Source: Channallabes apus (Eukaryota; Chordata; Actinopteri; Siluriformes; Clariidae). From it: DNA of 64,000 bases. Position numbers and translations under genes: made by a program. The number at the start of each line of letters is the position of its first letter. Position 1 is the stretch's first letter. Below, in pieces: positions 1-11,910 of this stretch. Location of the stretch: NCBI GenBank assembly GCA_030522415.1, contig CM060108.1, positions 38,152,256-38,216,255 on the forward strand. The letters run 5' to 3'. The notes below the pieces were generated by a model, which searched no databases, was not told the origin of the DNA, and saw only the letters and a program-made list of their open reading frames with translations.

Positions 1-214
1 TATCCACTAGATGGTAGTACGGATGATAATGGTAAGGATTGGCATGTTCAAAAAGAGTGGAGACCAAGCAGCAGAATGCGGAAAGTAGAGAGCATGTGTG
101 TCGTTAATTTCTGACACAATCACTGCAAAAGAATCCTAGCTGCAGTGATTAAGACCAGAGAGAGGAGGGTGGAGGAAGTGGGCTGCTGTGTAGGATATAC
201 ACACACTCATACAA

Positions 215-422
215 ACACAAAATAAAAGATACTTCGGAGAAAAATCATTGGCTCAGTTGTGATCACGTTACTCTCTGCGTAAAAAAAAAGCGCATGTGTG
301 CCACATGATACTCGATGATATTTGGTACACGTTAACCAAGACTCGTTCGCTTATCAAAACAAAAATTAACAACAATCTTTGCTCGTCTTGCGGAATGCTC
401 ACAAACCAAGTTACTCGCAATC
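215..422. repeat. Diverged MITE fragment
   Basis: The stretch at about 385-422 (ctcgtcttgcgga..., then cgcaatccgag) matches the right half of the better preserved MITE at 49699-50011. The outer terminal sequence is missing, cut off where the Tc1-like relic begins at about 425. The left boundary is a guess. No coding capacity. Confidence 0.45.
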
Positions 423-424
423 CG

Positions 425-1118
425 AGTAAAAAGTGAGTACACTCCTCTAATTCCAGCAAGTTTTTTTTGTATATCTTCTCAAAGGACAAGACTATAGAAA
501 TTTCAGAGTAGACAATGTGCAGCTTGTATAATAGTATAGATTTACTATCCTCTGAAAATAATTCAACATACAGCCATTATTATCAAAATAGCTGGCAACA
601 AAAGTGAGTACACACTAAATGATAACAGCTGTACATATTCAACCATGCAAAGTCACATTTATCGTGTTTATGTATTTCTTAGCGGCCAAGAATGTCTCCA
701 GACCTGAACCCTATTGAGCACCTGCAGGGGATCCTCAAGCAGAAGGTGGTGAAGCACCATGGAAGAGAATCCCAGCAACAACATGTGCAGCTCTGGTGAA
801 CTCCATGCCCAGGAGGATTAAAGTCACGCTAGATAACAATGGCGATCACTTTATAACTATATAAAATATTGACACTTCTGACAGTTTTGACATGTTCACT
901 TAGGGTGTACTCATTCTCGTTGCCGGTTCTCTAGATAATAAAGTCTGCATGTTGAGTTATTGTTAAGAGGACAGTAAATCTGTACTGCTATACAAGATGC
1001 ATATTGACTACACTAAAGTATATCCAATTTTCATTTCTTTCGTATTGTCCCTTGGGAACATATAATAAAGTGGTTGCTGAAATGTGAGGGGTGTACTCTC
1101 TTTTGTGGAGATACTGTA
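425..1118 (+). mobile_element. Tc1-like transposon, internally deleted
   Basis: Left end carries aaaagtgagtacac (427-440), repeated at about 602-615. The right end at 1080-1118 is the inverted counterpart (gtgtactctcttttgtgg, ending in atactgta). Between them, 689-800 still encodes the C-terminal transposase signature [10 protein letters not shown], followed by a diverged, stop-containing tail. The catalytic N-terminal two thirds are gone, so this is a dead deletion derivative of a Tc1/mariner element. Confidence 0.75.
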
Positions 1119-1656
1119 TATATCCGATTAATGCTATCCTAAAAACTAAGTATACAAACTCATTTAGATATAGAAGACAAGCCCCCAGTGTGCTGTACTG
1201 ACGTGTGTTACCTGTGTGGACTTCTCACTGCTTCCAGCCGCCTGAGGAAATTGTACTTTGGTTGAAGCAGAACTTGCTTCCACAGAGTATGAGAGAGAAG
1301 CATGAGCTTCTCATAAAAACAAATAACCTCACGTCAGAAGTGTACTTTACCTCCTCATACGTCGAACTTCATCCTCAAAAACATTAATGAATCACTATTG
1401 AACTTGACCCTGGCACGAGCCTGAAAATATATTTGTAATAGATTTTCATTAATGAAAAATTGTTTCTTCGACATAAACATAACACTTATGTGAAAAAATA
1501 GATGCTTTTGTACACTCTATACTTAAACACTGTCGTTTTCTCTACAAACACCCCACGGATACGTCTTTTTATTTTATTTTTAAACAGGCGTTCATTACGG
1601 ACAGGCCGCCTGAGGGCGATGTAGAGGTCCTCTCAGCTTGAGCACTTCATTTCAAC
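1119..1656. other. Intergenic / pfdn2 5' flank
   Basis: No gene seen. The last ~90 bases before the pfdn2 start codon become more GC-rich (ggacaggccgcctgagggcg near 1600), as expected for a housekeeping promoter or 5' UTR. The transcription start was not located. Confidence 0.4.
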
Positions 1657-4600
1657 ATGGCGGCGAACAGCGCTAGCGGCACGGGGAGTAAAAGCAGCGG
1701 AGGGAAGCAGTCTGGCCCCTCTGCCGAGCAGGTACATTTCAGTCGGGCTCCTTGTGTAAGACACAGTGTTATTGTTGTCTTTATAAAAAACGAGAAGATG
1801 TGTGCAAGGAATAAAACCCTTATTATTGCCGTGCGCGATAAGCTAGCATGCTAGCATCGAGAGGCGTGAGTGTGTTAGTAGTGCTGTTGCCTGGCTGTAT
1901 AGCAAACGGCTCCTTATACGGATTAAAGTGCACTACATAGGGCGTGTGAACCGTTATTTCCTTCCGTATGTAGTGCACTTAAGGAAGGACTTGGGACGGC
2001 ATTCTTCCTGAAGTTTAACGTTTCCAAGCAGCGGTTTGGGTGGACCCGAGCAGAGATCATGAATAGTGTGTTAGCACCGCATTGATATAAAAACCAATGC
2101 ATGTAATTATTTAGTAATGTAGTGTATAAATGCTATATTGTACTAAACTAAAAGTGTGAGTCGGGAATGAGCTGAGTGAGCAGAGCTGAGCTGCTATTTC
2201 TGCCCACTGATGCCATGGTATGATTCATGACCTCTCGGTGCAAGCAAAGATAAATTAGCAGATTTTAAATTTTCTGTGACTTAGATGCTACAACTCGCTT
2301 TATGTTGCATACAGCTTTAAGTAATAGGCGTTGTCACAAAGCACCAGTGCTGAAATCTGAATCCTCTGAATCTGTCCTCGGCATGGGGTCACCACATGCA
2401 GATTGTACGTCCTGAGGTCACCCTCCCAGTCGATGGATGTCCTCCATCCAGGGGCTGGGTTCGGGGATTACCTGAGAAACAAACCCAGACATTCCACGAT
2501 TGAGTAGAGAATCCTGCCACTAAGCCTACACACAAACTTTTTGAGCAGTGGAAGTGGTTCATAGTCATAAGGCTCAATCAGGCAGGTCTGGGGTGAGAGG
2601 AGCCCCTTTAGATAGATGTGTCTGAGTCAGGCACTGACATCACATCAAGCAGCAGGAGTCCATGTATAGACAGGACAGTTAAGTATGTTTTGATCCTTTA
2701 CTGCCTTGAATTGGCATATGATGTGCAAGAATGCATGCTAGGATCTGGCAATGTCGCAGATTAGGTCATAACTAAAGGTTTGCCCATTACATCATAACTA
2801 AAGGTTTGCCTATTACATCATAACTAAAAGGAGAACCAGAATGTGGAGTCGCTGATCAGGGAGGGAAGCATTTAAAGACTGTAATAAAAAGTATGCTTTA
2901 AAGGACAGGGACGCTGAGGTGAGAGAGAGAGATCAATAAGTGGTGGTGATGCACCGTAGATGCAGAGAAGTTATTTGGCAGACATGCTTATTCAGAACAA
3001 CTTAAAAAGTGCTTTATAAACCTAAATTCAGTTTTCTCTCTATAATTTCCTAATAAAATTTCAAAAGTTTCAAAGTTCATGTTTTAATAATTTTTTCATT
3101 CAGATGGGTCTGCAGTAGGGCTGGGCGATTTGGCCTAAAATCAAAATCTCGATTAATTGAACATTTTAACTCGATTTCGATTAATAAACGATTTTTTTTT
3201 TTTTTTTGCCCTCATAGTTCACTGACAAGTTTTGTACAGTAAATATGCTCACAAGTGAGAGATTTTTGAATGAAGGCTGCATTACTTGATTGCTTAATTG
3301 AAGGCAACACACACTATCTACTATCTATGATTATTTATTGAACATCAATGTTGAACAACTTAAACTGAAGCCACAAAAATTAAAGGGTTCATTAAATTAC
3401 ATTTTAAAGTATAGTTCATTAACAAAAACAGATGACCGATTTGGCCTTAAAAATTAAGATACTATAGGCACATGCTCAATCTTTACAAGGCAAAGATTTT
3501 TATTTAAAAAAAAAAAATACTTGTTTGTGATGATAAAAAGTATCTTGTGATATATTAATGTTTTGAGATTTTTAAACAATAATGAGAAACAACATTTAGA
3601 CCACACACACTAGGGCTGTCTTTATCCCACAATTCAGAGTTAAATGAAGGTTATTTCACACGGCCCCAATAAACTGACATAATGGCTTAAACATGCAATG
3701 ACAACAAACATGGAATGAATTATGCAGCTATCAATCTGGACCAGGACAATTTCACTTTTACTATATAGTTGGGTACCTGCTAGGTGTTGTATAGTTCATA
3801 TTTGCTTGGCCAGAATGGTTTAAGCCACGAAAATAATGTTTTATTGATAAACTGCGCAGCATTCGGCAACGTGAACACGAGGCTATACTTCGAGCCGTAA
3901 AATGAGACGCTGCGCAATAAGGAGCCAAACAAACCGGAAGCTGCGAATAAGGAGCTAAAGTTCAGCCGCAGAGTGAGACGCTGCGCAATAAGGAGCCAAA
4001 CGAATCGGAAGCTGCTTTTATTGATAAACTGCGCAGCTTTGGCCAGCGTGAACACTCCCGTTAGTAACGAGGCGAATAAGGAGCTAAACTTCAGCCGCGG
4101 AATGAGACGCTGCACAATAAGGAGCCAAACAAACCGGAAGCTGCGAATAAGGAGCTAAACTTCAGCCTCGTGTGCTTAGGGGCATCATATCTTTCGCTAG
4201 AAAGTTAGAAACGGCCCTGGTTATATCCTTGCTCCTTTTGGAACAGCTTTCATAAGGTGTAATGGCCACGAAAGACGACACGAGCGATATCTGCTTTGCT
4301 ACAGCCCCACTGCTAGCGCTGCTAGTTGACGGAGTAGCATCGGGTCACATGTTCATGCTCTATGTGGTCGTGTGGGTGATGCGTTCATATAACGGAGTTC
4401 GTGCTACCTTTTTTGTCGACAATTTCAACATCTTTGGATAATAACTCGAGGTTAGATTCACTTTCGTCGCTGCTTCCACTCTTTTTTTTTTTTTTTTTTT
4501 TTTTTTGTCGTCCTGGTGTCAAGTTTGCTTGGCAAAGTGCGGCAGGAAATTAACTTTGACCTGCACGGCACTCGCAAGCTGCACGCTGATTGGTTGTTGT

Positions 4601-7600
4601 CGTGTTGTTCTGCTGTGTGATTGGCTCTTAGATGAATCCATATCGAGCAAAAAATGTCTATAGCTTTTCATCGTTTTTAAAATCAAATAAATCGCGATTC
4701 GATATGGATATCGTTTATCGGCCCAGCCCTAGTCTGCAGTAATCAAAAATTTTGAAGGATCCTATAAAATATAGGATCTGTAAGCAAGTGGCTTCCCTTG
4801 ATTTACCGTCCAGTCAAGCGAGTTTTCTTGATTACAAGAATGCCACAATCATTATCTAATCTCGCACTGTAGGCATGTTACACAATCAGATTATGAGGGC
4901 ACACTTATACTGCCAGTCAATACTGCAATTTCTTTTCACAGGACACGTCTCTGTAATTCCTATTGAAATTTAATTAATAGTTTTTGGATTGGTAGTTAAT
5001 GTGTTTAGACAGTTTAACAGTACAATGTGATCATCTCTGATATTAACTGACATTCTGAAGGGCCCTCCCATTTTACTCTGTCTGATATTAACCATTTTGT
5101 GTTGGTGCTCTTGTATCAACTCAGTTATTCTGTGAGGGACATTAAGGCTGAATCCCAATTCTATTTTCTACTCCTTCCCCTACCCCTCGCCCCTTCCTCT
5201 TGTCCCTTGAAACGAAGTGGAAAGGGGAAGGGTTTAAATTTTTCCCCTAAGAAATGGGACACCACTACAACACTGTTATACGTCATCATACGTAGTCGCT
5301 AGTTCCTAATGTTATGTCAGAGGACATGCGCCGATGTTTATCACACATTCCAATAAGAGAGAGATTACTCACTCCCAAAGTTTTTTTGCGCCGTATTTCG
5401 ATTTTTAAAAAAGTTGCTCATTTTCACCACGAACACGGATGAGCCTTCGGGTGTCCTCAGCCGTCCCTATACAGAATATAAATTACAAAACTGTGGTCAC
5501 GTTGCAATAAGCAAGAATAGTGTAAGCACCGTTCATTTACATGTACACATATGGACGTAAGCAAAACAAACAATGCGTTATCAAATGCTCGGCAAACTGC
5601 CGTGCTACTGAACTTTCATATTTGTTTGTAGCATGCAGTAAAGTGTATGTGACATAAAAATATATATTTGTAATATCGTGTATTCTGTGCTATCCGCTAG
5701 CAAACTTTAGCGATTTTTTTTTTGCAAACGTTTCTTTACAGAACATCACCATAAACACAAGACTAGAGGTAATTTACATATAATGAAAACTTGTCATGAA
5801 AAATCTTTATTAATGGCAAAAATTACTTAACATTTATGTGTCTGTTTGCTCGAGTGAGCAGCCATGTTGAAATTTTCGCTTAGCCCTTCGTTTGAAGTGA
5901 GGTCCTGAAAAATCTTAGTTTGGAGGGCTATCTGGCCCTTCCCCCTCCCCCTACCCCTCCAACCAAAAGAGAAATGAGACACCCCTACCCCTTTACGTGA
6001 ACGCGCCAAACGGAGGGGTAGGGCTAAGTGTAGGGGTAAGGGGTAGAAATGGGATTCAGCCTAAGTCTTGTACGCATTAGAGTGATGCGTGTGTATCTTG
6101 GTGGCAGGTTGTGGCAACGTTCCAGAGGATGCGGCAGGAACAGCGCAGCATGGCCTCAAAGGCTGCTGAACTGGAGATGGACATAAATGAACACAGGTTC
6201 TGTTTTCAATTATTATTATTTGTTTTATTTATCTTCAAGCTCTAAATACACTTTAGTGGTAAAAACTAATAAAAATTAAAATGTTTAGTCTTGAGTCTGA
6301 AAGTGCGATTTTATTATGTGTTTACAATGTATATTATACATAGCCTTACTAAATAAAATGTTGCGCACACTAAGATTTCATCCAGTCGTCTTTAGCTTTG
6401 ATTACAGGACACAATGTGGTGTTACAGTTAATTTATGAAAACGATTCCTTATGCATTCCTAAAAAGCATCACTTGTATGTATATGTACATCTGTTTAAAT
6501 CATCTGTAATATTTTCTTAAAGTATTTCCTCTTTAAAAGGTATTATGCATTGCCCACAGATTTGTTTGAACCTAACAGATTAACTTGCTTTTTAAGGCTT
6601 GTGGTTGAAATTAGTTTTCCTTAAGGATAATGTCTGTCTTTTTTTTTTTTTTTTCCACCAACCAAATAGTTTTACTTAAAAATAAAGAAAAAGCAGTAAG
6701 GATCCCAGCCTAACCTGTACTGCATGTAATAAATGTTGAGTCATTTAGCCTGTTTCATGATGTATCTATACTAGAAATATTGCCTATAATGATGTAATTA
6801 TCTGTAGTGGTACAGGATAAGGATGAGATTGTATGTCACACCTGTTGGAGTGGTGTGTGACGTAATGTGATGATTAATCTGACTGTCTTTATCTAGCCTG
6901 GTCATCGACACGCTGAAGGAAGTCGATCCCACTCGGAAGTGCTATCGTTTAGTCGGAGGTGTTTTGGTCGAGAGGACTGTAAAAGAAGTGCTGCCTGCGT
7001 TGGAAAACAATAAAGAACAGGTATTTGAGATGCTGACAGCCAGTCTGTATCTATGACTATCATTTGTCTTGAATATTACAAGTAGTTCTGAATATGATAA
7101 TGTTAACGTAAAAAAATGCAGGTCTAAATACACCAGAGACTCCAGTGACACTTTTTCAAATAAGCAGTGATCAGATCAAATGATATAAAAGATGAAATCA
7201 CAGGATAGAATTTAATTCACAGGGGTCTTTACCTAGGTGATATTTGACCCATCTATTTGTGAGCAATTTAATTATATAATTTGGACTGTGGTCTCTTTGT
7301 GCTACATATTGATTGTGTAGCAATCACACCTGACTTTTTCTCCTGTTGCAATGATTTTCATTTTAAAGTCTTTACGTCTTCTCATCAAGCCATCTTTGAC
7401 ATCAATGCCCCTCCATTACACTGCATCATATTGCACGTGAGCAATCGTGTCATAGGTTAACCTATGTTGTAAAGGTGTCAAAGGTGTGTAACTTAACCAG
7501 TTGTAAAGGTGTCAAAGTGGAAGGCTTTATAAACAACCTGGGGTAAATCAGGTCAGAGCGGATGATTTGTAGACCGTAAAAATTATGTGAACAATGTCAC

Positions 7601-8119
7601 GGTTGACAGATTTTTTTAAAAATAAACATGGATGTTTTGATAAAGGTGGTGTAAATGGGAACAGAGTGGACATTTTTATAAACATCTGATTGTAAATCAT
7701 GTTACTGTGGATAATAACAGCTGGGTGTAAATTGGGTCAGACTGGACAGGCTTATGAACAGCCTGCGTGATTTTATGAATAACTGAGTATAGACATTGTC
7801 ACAATAGACGGTTTTATAAACAGCCCGGAGGTAAACAGTGTCAGTCAATGTTTTAAGAAATCATATATGAAAAGAGTTCACAGTGCAGTTTTCAATCTGA
7901 CCTGTTTTTGTTTTCTTTCTTCCCCGTTAGATATCAAAGATAGTCACGTCACTCAGCACACAAATGCAGACGAAAGGGCGGGAGCTGACGGAGTACCGGG
8001 AACGTTACAACATCCGCCTGGTGGGCGAAGACGACAAACAGGGCAAAGGCAACGCGGCTCAGGCAAAAGAAAGTGAAGAAGGAGGATCCAAAAGTGGAGC
8101 TGGAGTTCTGGTTTCTTAG
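1657..8119 (+). CDS. pfdn2: Prefoldin subunit 2
   Basis: Four exons join in frame: 1657-1731, 6108-6196, 6897-7020 and 7931-8119 (TAG), giving 158 residues against 154 in human PFDN2. Prefoldin is a cytosolic jellyfish-shaped hexamer that hands unfolded actin and tubulin to the CCT chaperonin; PFDN2 is a beta-type subunit with two coiled-coil helices joined by a hairpin. Visible: a Ser/Gly-rich N-terminus (exon 1), helix 1 with FQRMRQEQRSMASKAAELEMD (exon 2), the VDPTRKCYRLVGGVLVERTV hairpin (exon 3) and helix 2 with LSTQMQTKGREL (exon 4), then a charged tail. Start ATG at 1657 has A at -3 and G at +4. Introns are GT-AG; intron 1 (4.4 kb) holds a hAT and a Harbinger MITE, intron 3 an old minisatellite. 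A polyadenylation signal aataaa lies at 8986-8991, but the true 3' end is unknown. Identification is firm. Confidence 0.95.
1923..1982. repeat. Short inverted repeat around agtgcactacata
   Basis: Arms 1923-1939 and 1967-1982 are reverse complements apart from one extra A, with a 27-nt spacer. It lies just inside pfdn2 intron 1 and looks like a small foldback MITE remnant. Confidence 0.6.
2766..2830. repeat. 26-bp tandem repeat, 2.5 copies
   Basis: Units at 2766-2791 and 2792-2817 differ by one base (c/t), followed by a half unit to 2830. Non-coding, inside pfdn2 intron 1. Confidence 0.85.
3116..4731. mobile_element. Non-autonomous hAT transposon with 8-bp target duplication
   Basis: Terminal inverted repeats tagggctgggcgat (3116) and the reverse complement ending gcccagcccta (4731) are flanked on both sides by the 8-mer gtctgcag (3108-3115 and 4732-4739), the size typical of hAT insertions. 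No transposase is seen. The middle (about 3839-4170) is built from three ~70-bp direct repeats containing gagacgctgc and ggagccaaac, plus two copies of ttattgataaactgcgcag. Open frames on both strands here are products of these repeats, not genes. It sits in pfdn2 intron 1. Confidence 0.88.
5146..6061. mobile_element. PIF/Harbinger-type MITE, TAA duplication
   Basis: Inverted ends ggctgaatccca (5146) and tgggattcagcc (6061) are followed inside by CCCCT/AGGGG-rich subterminal sequence (accccttc..., ...aggggtaagg). The flanks TAA (5143-5145) and TAA (6062-6064) form a 3-bp duplication, usual for PIF/Harbinger. Nothing coding. Its right end lies only 46 bases before pfdn2 exon 2, so it supplies part of the sequence upstream of that acceptor. 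Confidence 0.75.
6380..6480. repeat. Short Tc1 fragment
   Basis: The run with ctttgattacaggacacaatgtggtgtt and gattccttatgc resembles part of the Tc1 relic at 21828-22440. Too short and diverged to bound well; in pfdn2 intron 2. Confidence 0.4.
7500..7850. repeat. Degenerate minisatellite in pfdn2 intron 3
   Basis: A phrase of about 60 bp recurs with many changes: gtca.a.tggac, then tttataaaca.cctg, then gtaaat (for example at about 7510, 7670, 7735 and 7805). Ends just before exon 4. The exact unit length and copy number need a tandem-repeat program. Confidence 0.55.
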
Positions 8120-11100
8120 TTGGTTTACGTGTCCATATAAGCCTATAAGTAATAGTGTGGGGTTTAAGAGGTTGAATATTGTGAAAATCACAATTTTACC
8201 TGTGAATTTTGTATATTCATAATATTGAGACGGTCTCTAATCTCTTTAAAGTTACAAGCTAGGGTACAGAACAGGACAGCTGATGGGGAATATTCTCACA
8301 GTAGAGACAGTAATGTTACAGTTAAGGGTTTATTTGAGTGCAATCATGATCTTTAATCCATTTTCTCTTTCTCAAGCATTGTTTAGGCGAATGTAAATTA
8401 CAGAATATACACAGCCCACTGTCCCACAAATCACTGCATCCTGAACAACTGTTTTTGCCTTTTCCATTATAATGAATGTTGTATGCTTTGAAACAGACCG
8501 ACTGTCCATCTGTTAGACACTTCATATGTTAGGTGAATTAAAGGCTTAGGCCCTTTCACTTAGCTACTTATTTTCATGAGGCTACACTATAAGACGTCAC
8601 TGTCTATATCTGTGAATATTTACATGGAACTGAATGATGCCCCAGGATTTAGACCCTTAGAGTACATTATTTAATTAACAAATGCACCCCAAACCCCTTG
8701 ACTTTGAAATTGGAGCACAGCCCTACCTGACAACTTATTAAAACTGTACTTGTTTTGAAGAAGGTGTTTTTTTTATGTTTGTCTTGGTTAATGGATTAAA
8801 ATGCAAACTTAAACATTTTTCCTAAAAGTGTATATTCTCATTTTCCCCAAGTTAATCATTTTGTCTGTCATTCCTCAGTATGTCTTAGCTTATACCATAT
8901 TTGTTGAAATTAAGCAGCAGGGTGCAACACAATACAGAAGACTACATAAAGTGCAAATACCTAAAAAGTGTGAGGAATACAGGACAATAAATATAAAGAA
9001 CAATATCCACGGAGCAACAAATACACAGGATATTGACTAAAAGCGATTGAGTTGCGTAGCAGCTTTAAATGTAGCAAAAAGAGTTCCAAGAATAAATAGT
9101 GTCTGATGCAGCCTTAGTAAGTGCACTTAGCTTAGCACACTAATCCACTCTGGGTACAATTTGAATGAGTTATTGTGTCACCAATATAAACAAGTACTTG
9201 CTATTATAGTACCCCTTATGTGACTTTTGTGATTAAGATGCAAACCAGTATCTAAAAAAATCACAATGTAGTGTATTGCTTAAATGCTGTTAAAGTGCTT
9301 TAAGATGATTTGATGATTCAAATAGAAATCTATGTACCGTTTCAAAGTTTAGATTAACATGCACCTCTTGCATACCTCAGTCGTTTACCTATGGCTGGTA
9401 ACCTGCACGAAATGTCTTTACACTCTCATAACTGAACATTGCATCATATACTGTATTCTGTAACTCAAGCCTGATGTATGTTGGACCTTACTGTATGTTA
9501 TACATCTAATGTTATGACCGTGATGGAATAAGAGGTAAAGTACTTTGGCTTTATGAAAAGTTAATGTGTGATATCTTAACTATTTAATACATCAGCATTC
9601 ACTGAGGGCTGTAGATTCCACTAGCATGCACTTTGAGTAATTACCTGGGTCATAGTTAATATATTATGAATAATCTATTCATAATTATATAATTTCACGT
9701 TCTCATACCTCAAATATAAAAAGCTATATTACATTTTAAAGAATAACATTGTCGTTCCATGTGCCGTAAGAATATATTTAGAATATTATGTTTTAATTGA
9801 AAACCCTTTCTTTTTTCCACTACAAGACTTTTAAAAGGACCTTTACTAATAAATAAAATTTAGTTTGCCTGTACAGTGAAACTATTTTAATATTATTAGA
9901 TTTCATTCACCACTACTTATTGGTCCTCTCAAAACCAGTAGTGTTTATTCGTTAATTTATTTGCAATAAGTGCTTTTTCCTGGCATGGATCAGACAATCC
10001 AGAGCCAATTCAGGAACACTGGGTGCGAGATGGTAAATTATCCCAAAAGGGATGCCGGTCCATTGAAGGGGACCATTACATAGGCATGAAGACGAAACCC
10101 ACTCAAAAACAAAAGAAAAAAAACACTTCCAGTGATCACCGACACAGAGGTACAGCTAAGAGCCAAACAACATTTTAGTCTTTTCAATGATGCTTCACTG
10201 CCCTCTATTGATCTTCTTACAACCAGAAGTAGTTTTTTTTATTAAATACTAATTAAAATGCACTGTACTTCATATTAATACCATATATCTGGACACCAAA
10301 TAATATTCATACATATTTATTCATTTATTAGTTTATATTAAAACATCCCATCGTTACTTACAATTCAAGCATTACTCAAATACTGACAAATACAGAGTAG
10401 TGTCATTATATAACTCACTGCGTCAAATGAAATGATCACATTAGCAAAACTACTTTCAAAAAAGTGCTACAAATGGAAACAAAGGCACAGTGACAAACAC
10501 GGGGAAAGAAATCCCCACTTATCAGCTCCTATACACTTTCTTTGCTGTGAAATCGTTATTGGTGTACACCAGCCTTTGTGATTTGGGTCCAGTTGTAGCG
10601 GAAAACACTGATCAACCATGGTGGTAATGTTAGAAATAATAATAATAATAAATATATTATTTAACACAGACATTGTCAAAGAACACTTGCAAAAAATAAA
10701 TTAAATAAGGATATGTACATTCACGTTTTACTGAGAAGTTCTGAAAAACAGTGGTTTATGTGATAGAATGACCATAAAAATGCTACAAACAAGACTATTT
10801 TAGGGACAAAATGGCAATAATCAACACTGTTCTTCTTACTCAGTAGCAAGAGCAGTTTTAATGCTATATTATCTATAATAATATATATAGACATAATAAT
10901 AATAATAATAATAATATGGGGTTTTAATATTTGTTACATACATTGCTGTTAAATAAATTACAATTCAACACACCATTTAGACACAATAATCATAATTTAA
11001 GTTACTTTCTTTCAGTCTCATCTCCTAGGCAAATAATTCTAGGCAAACATACAGTAGAATACATACTGTTGAATACTGTTGTAGAATACAACTGCAGAAA

Positions 11101-11910
11101 TGATAACTAACAGCATTTTGCTTGACAGTGTTAGCCTACTTATATTGATAAGCTTTAGAACATTCTTTCGCTTTCGGATAAACGTAAAGAGATGCTGATG
11201 TCCAGTCTCAGGTTAAGTACTGTATATTACAGTACTACATATTGAACTTTCTTCTGATTTAGTGTTCTAACCTTCGGAAACACCCCTATCCTACACGGAG
11301 TGTTTAATGTTTCCAATGTCCATGTTTTCTATGTATTATATTGTAGAGGTCACGCTGAGCAAAAAAGACCAAATTCTGTGATTAGTAAAGTAGATAATAA
11401 TAAAATAAATAAATAAATAAATAAATAAAGCGTACTGGCTTGTAAAGATGCGAATGTTTAATCCATATTAAAAACACAAATACTACAGGAATATTGTTCT
11501 TTAGATGTTCCTCTTCACAACTAAAGCCTTCGTATGCAGACTGAGAACTTTTCATATGGATGTAACCAGACAATAAATGTAGTAATTAAATATCCTTGGC
11601 ATTGTGTCTCATTTGAAATGTTACATTAACAGAGACCCTGTTCTCCGTTCAGTGTACAATGCACTAAACAATTAATAAGATCCTTGTCACAATTTCTATA
11701 CCTGGATTGCCACATACTGTCAGTATGCAAGTCCAAATTGTGTGCCATGACATCAGACCATCAGTAAGTGTAGCAGTCCTTTATGTAGTATATTATGTAG
11801 CCAGAAATTCTGCATCGATGTGTGTAGCACTGTGACTCATTTCCTCTCCACTTTACGATACCTTAAAGCTTCACTAATGAGGCCCGGGTGTTCCTCAGGA
11901 GAGCCAGGTC
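8120..11910. other. Convergent 3' flanks of pfdn2 and b4gat1
   Basis: No further gene is seen. AT-rich sequence with short (AAT)n and (AAAT)n runs (about 10635, 10895, 11400). A diverged SINE-like patch lies at about 9990-10085 (gggatgccggtccattgaag). Part must be 3' UTR of the two convergent genes; their ends cannot be placed. Confidence 0.5.

Noticed and set aside
3780..4158. Overlapping open frames of 111 and 61 codons on opposite strands
   Set aside because: Both come from the internal direct repeats of the hAT element; no domain.
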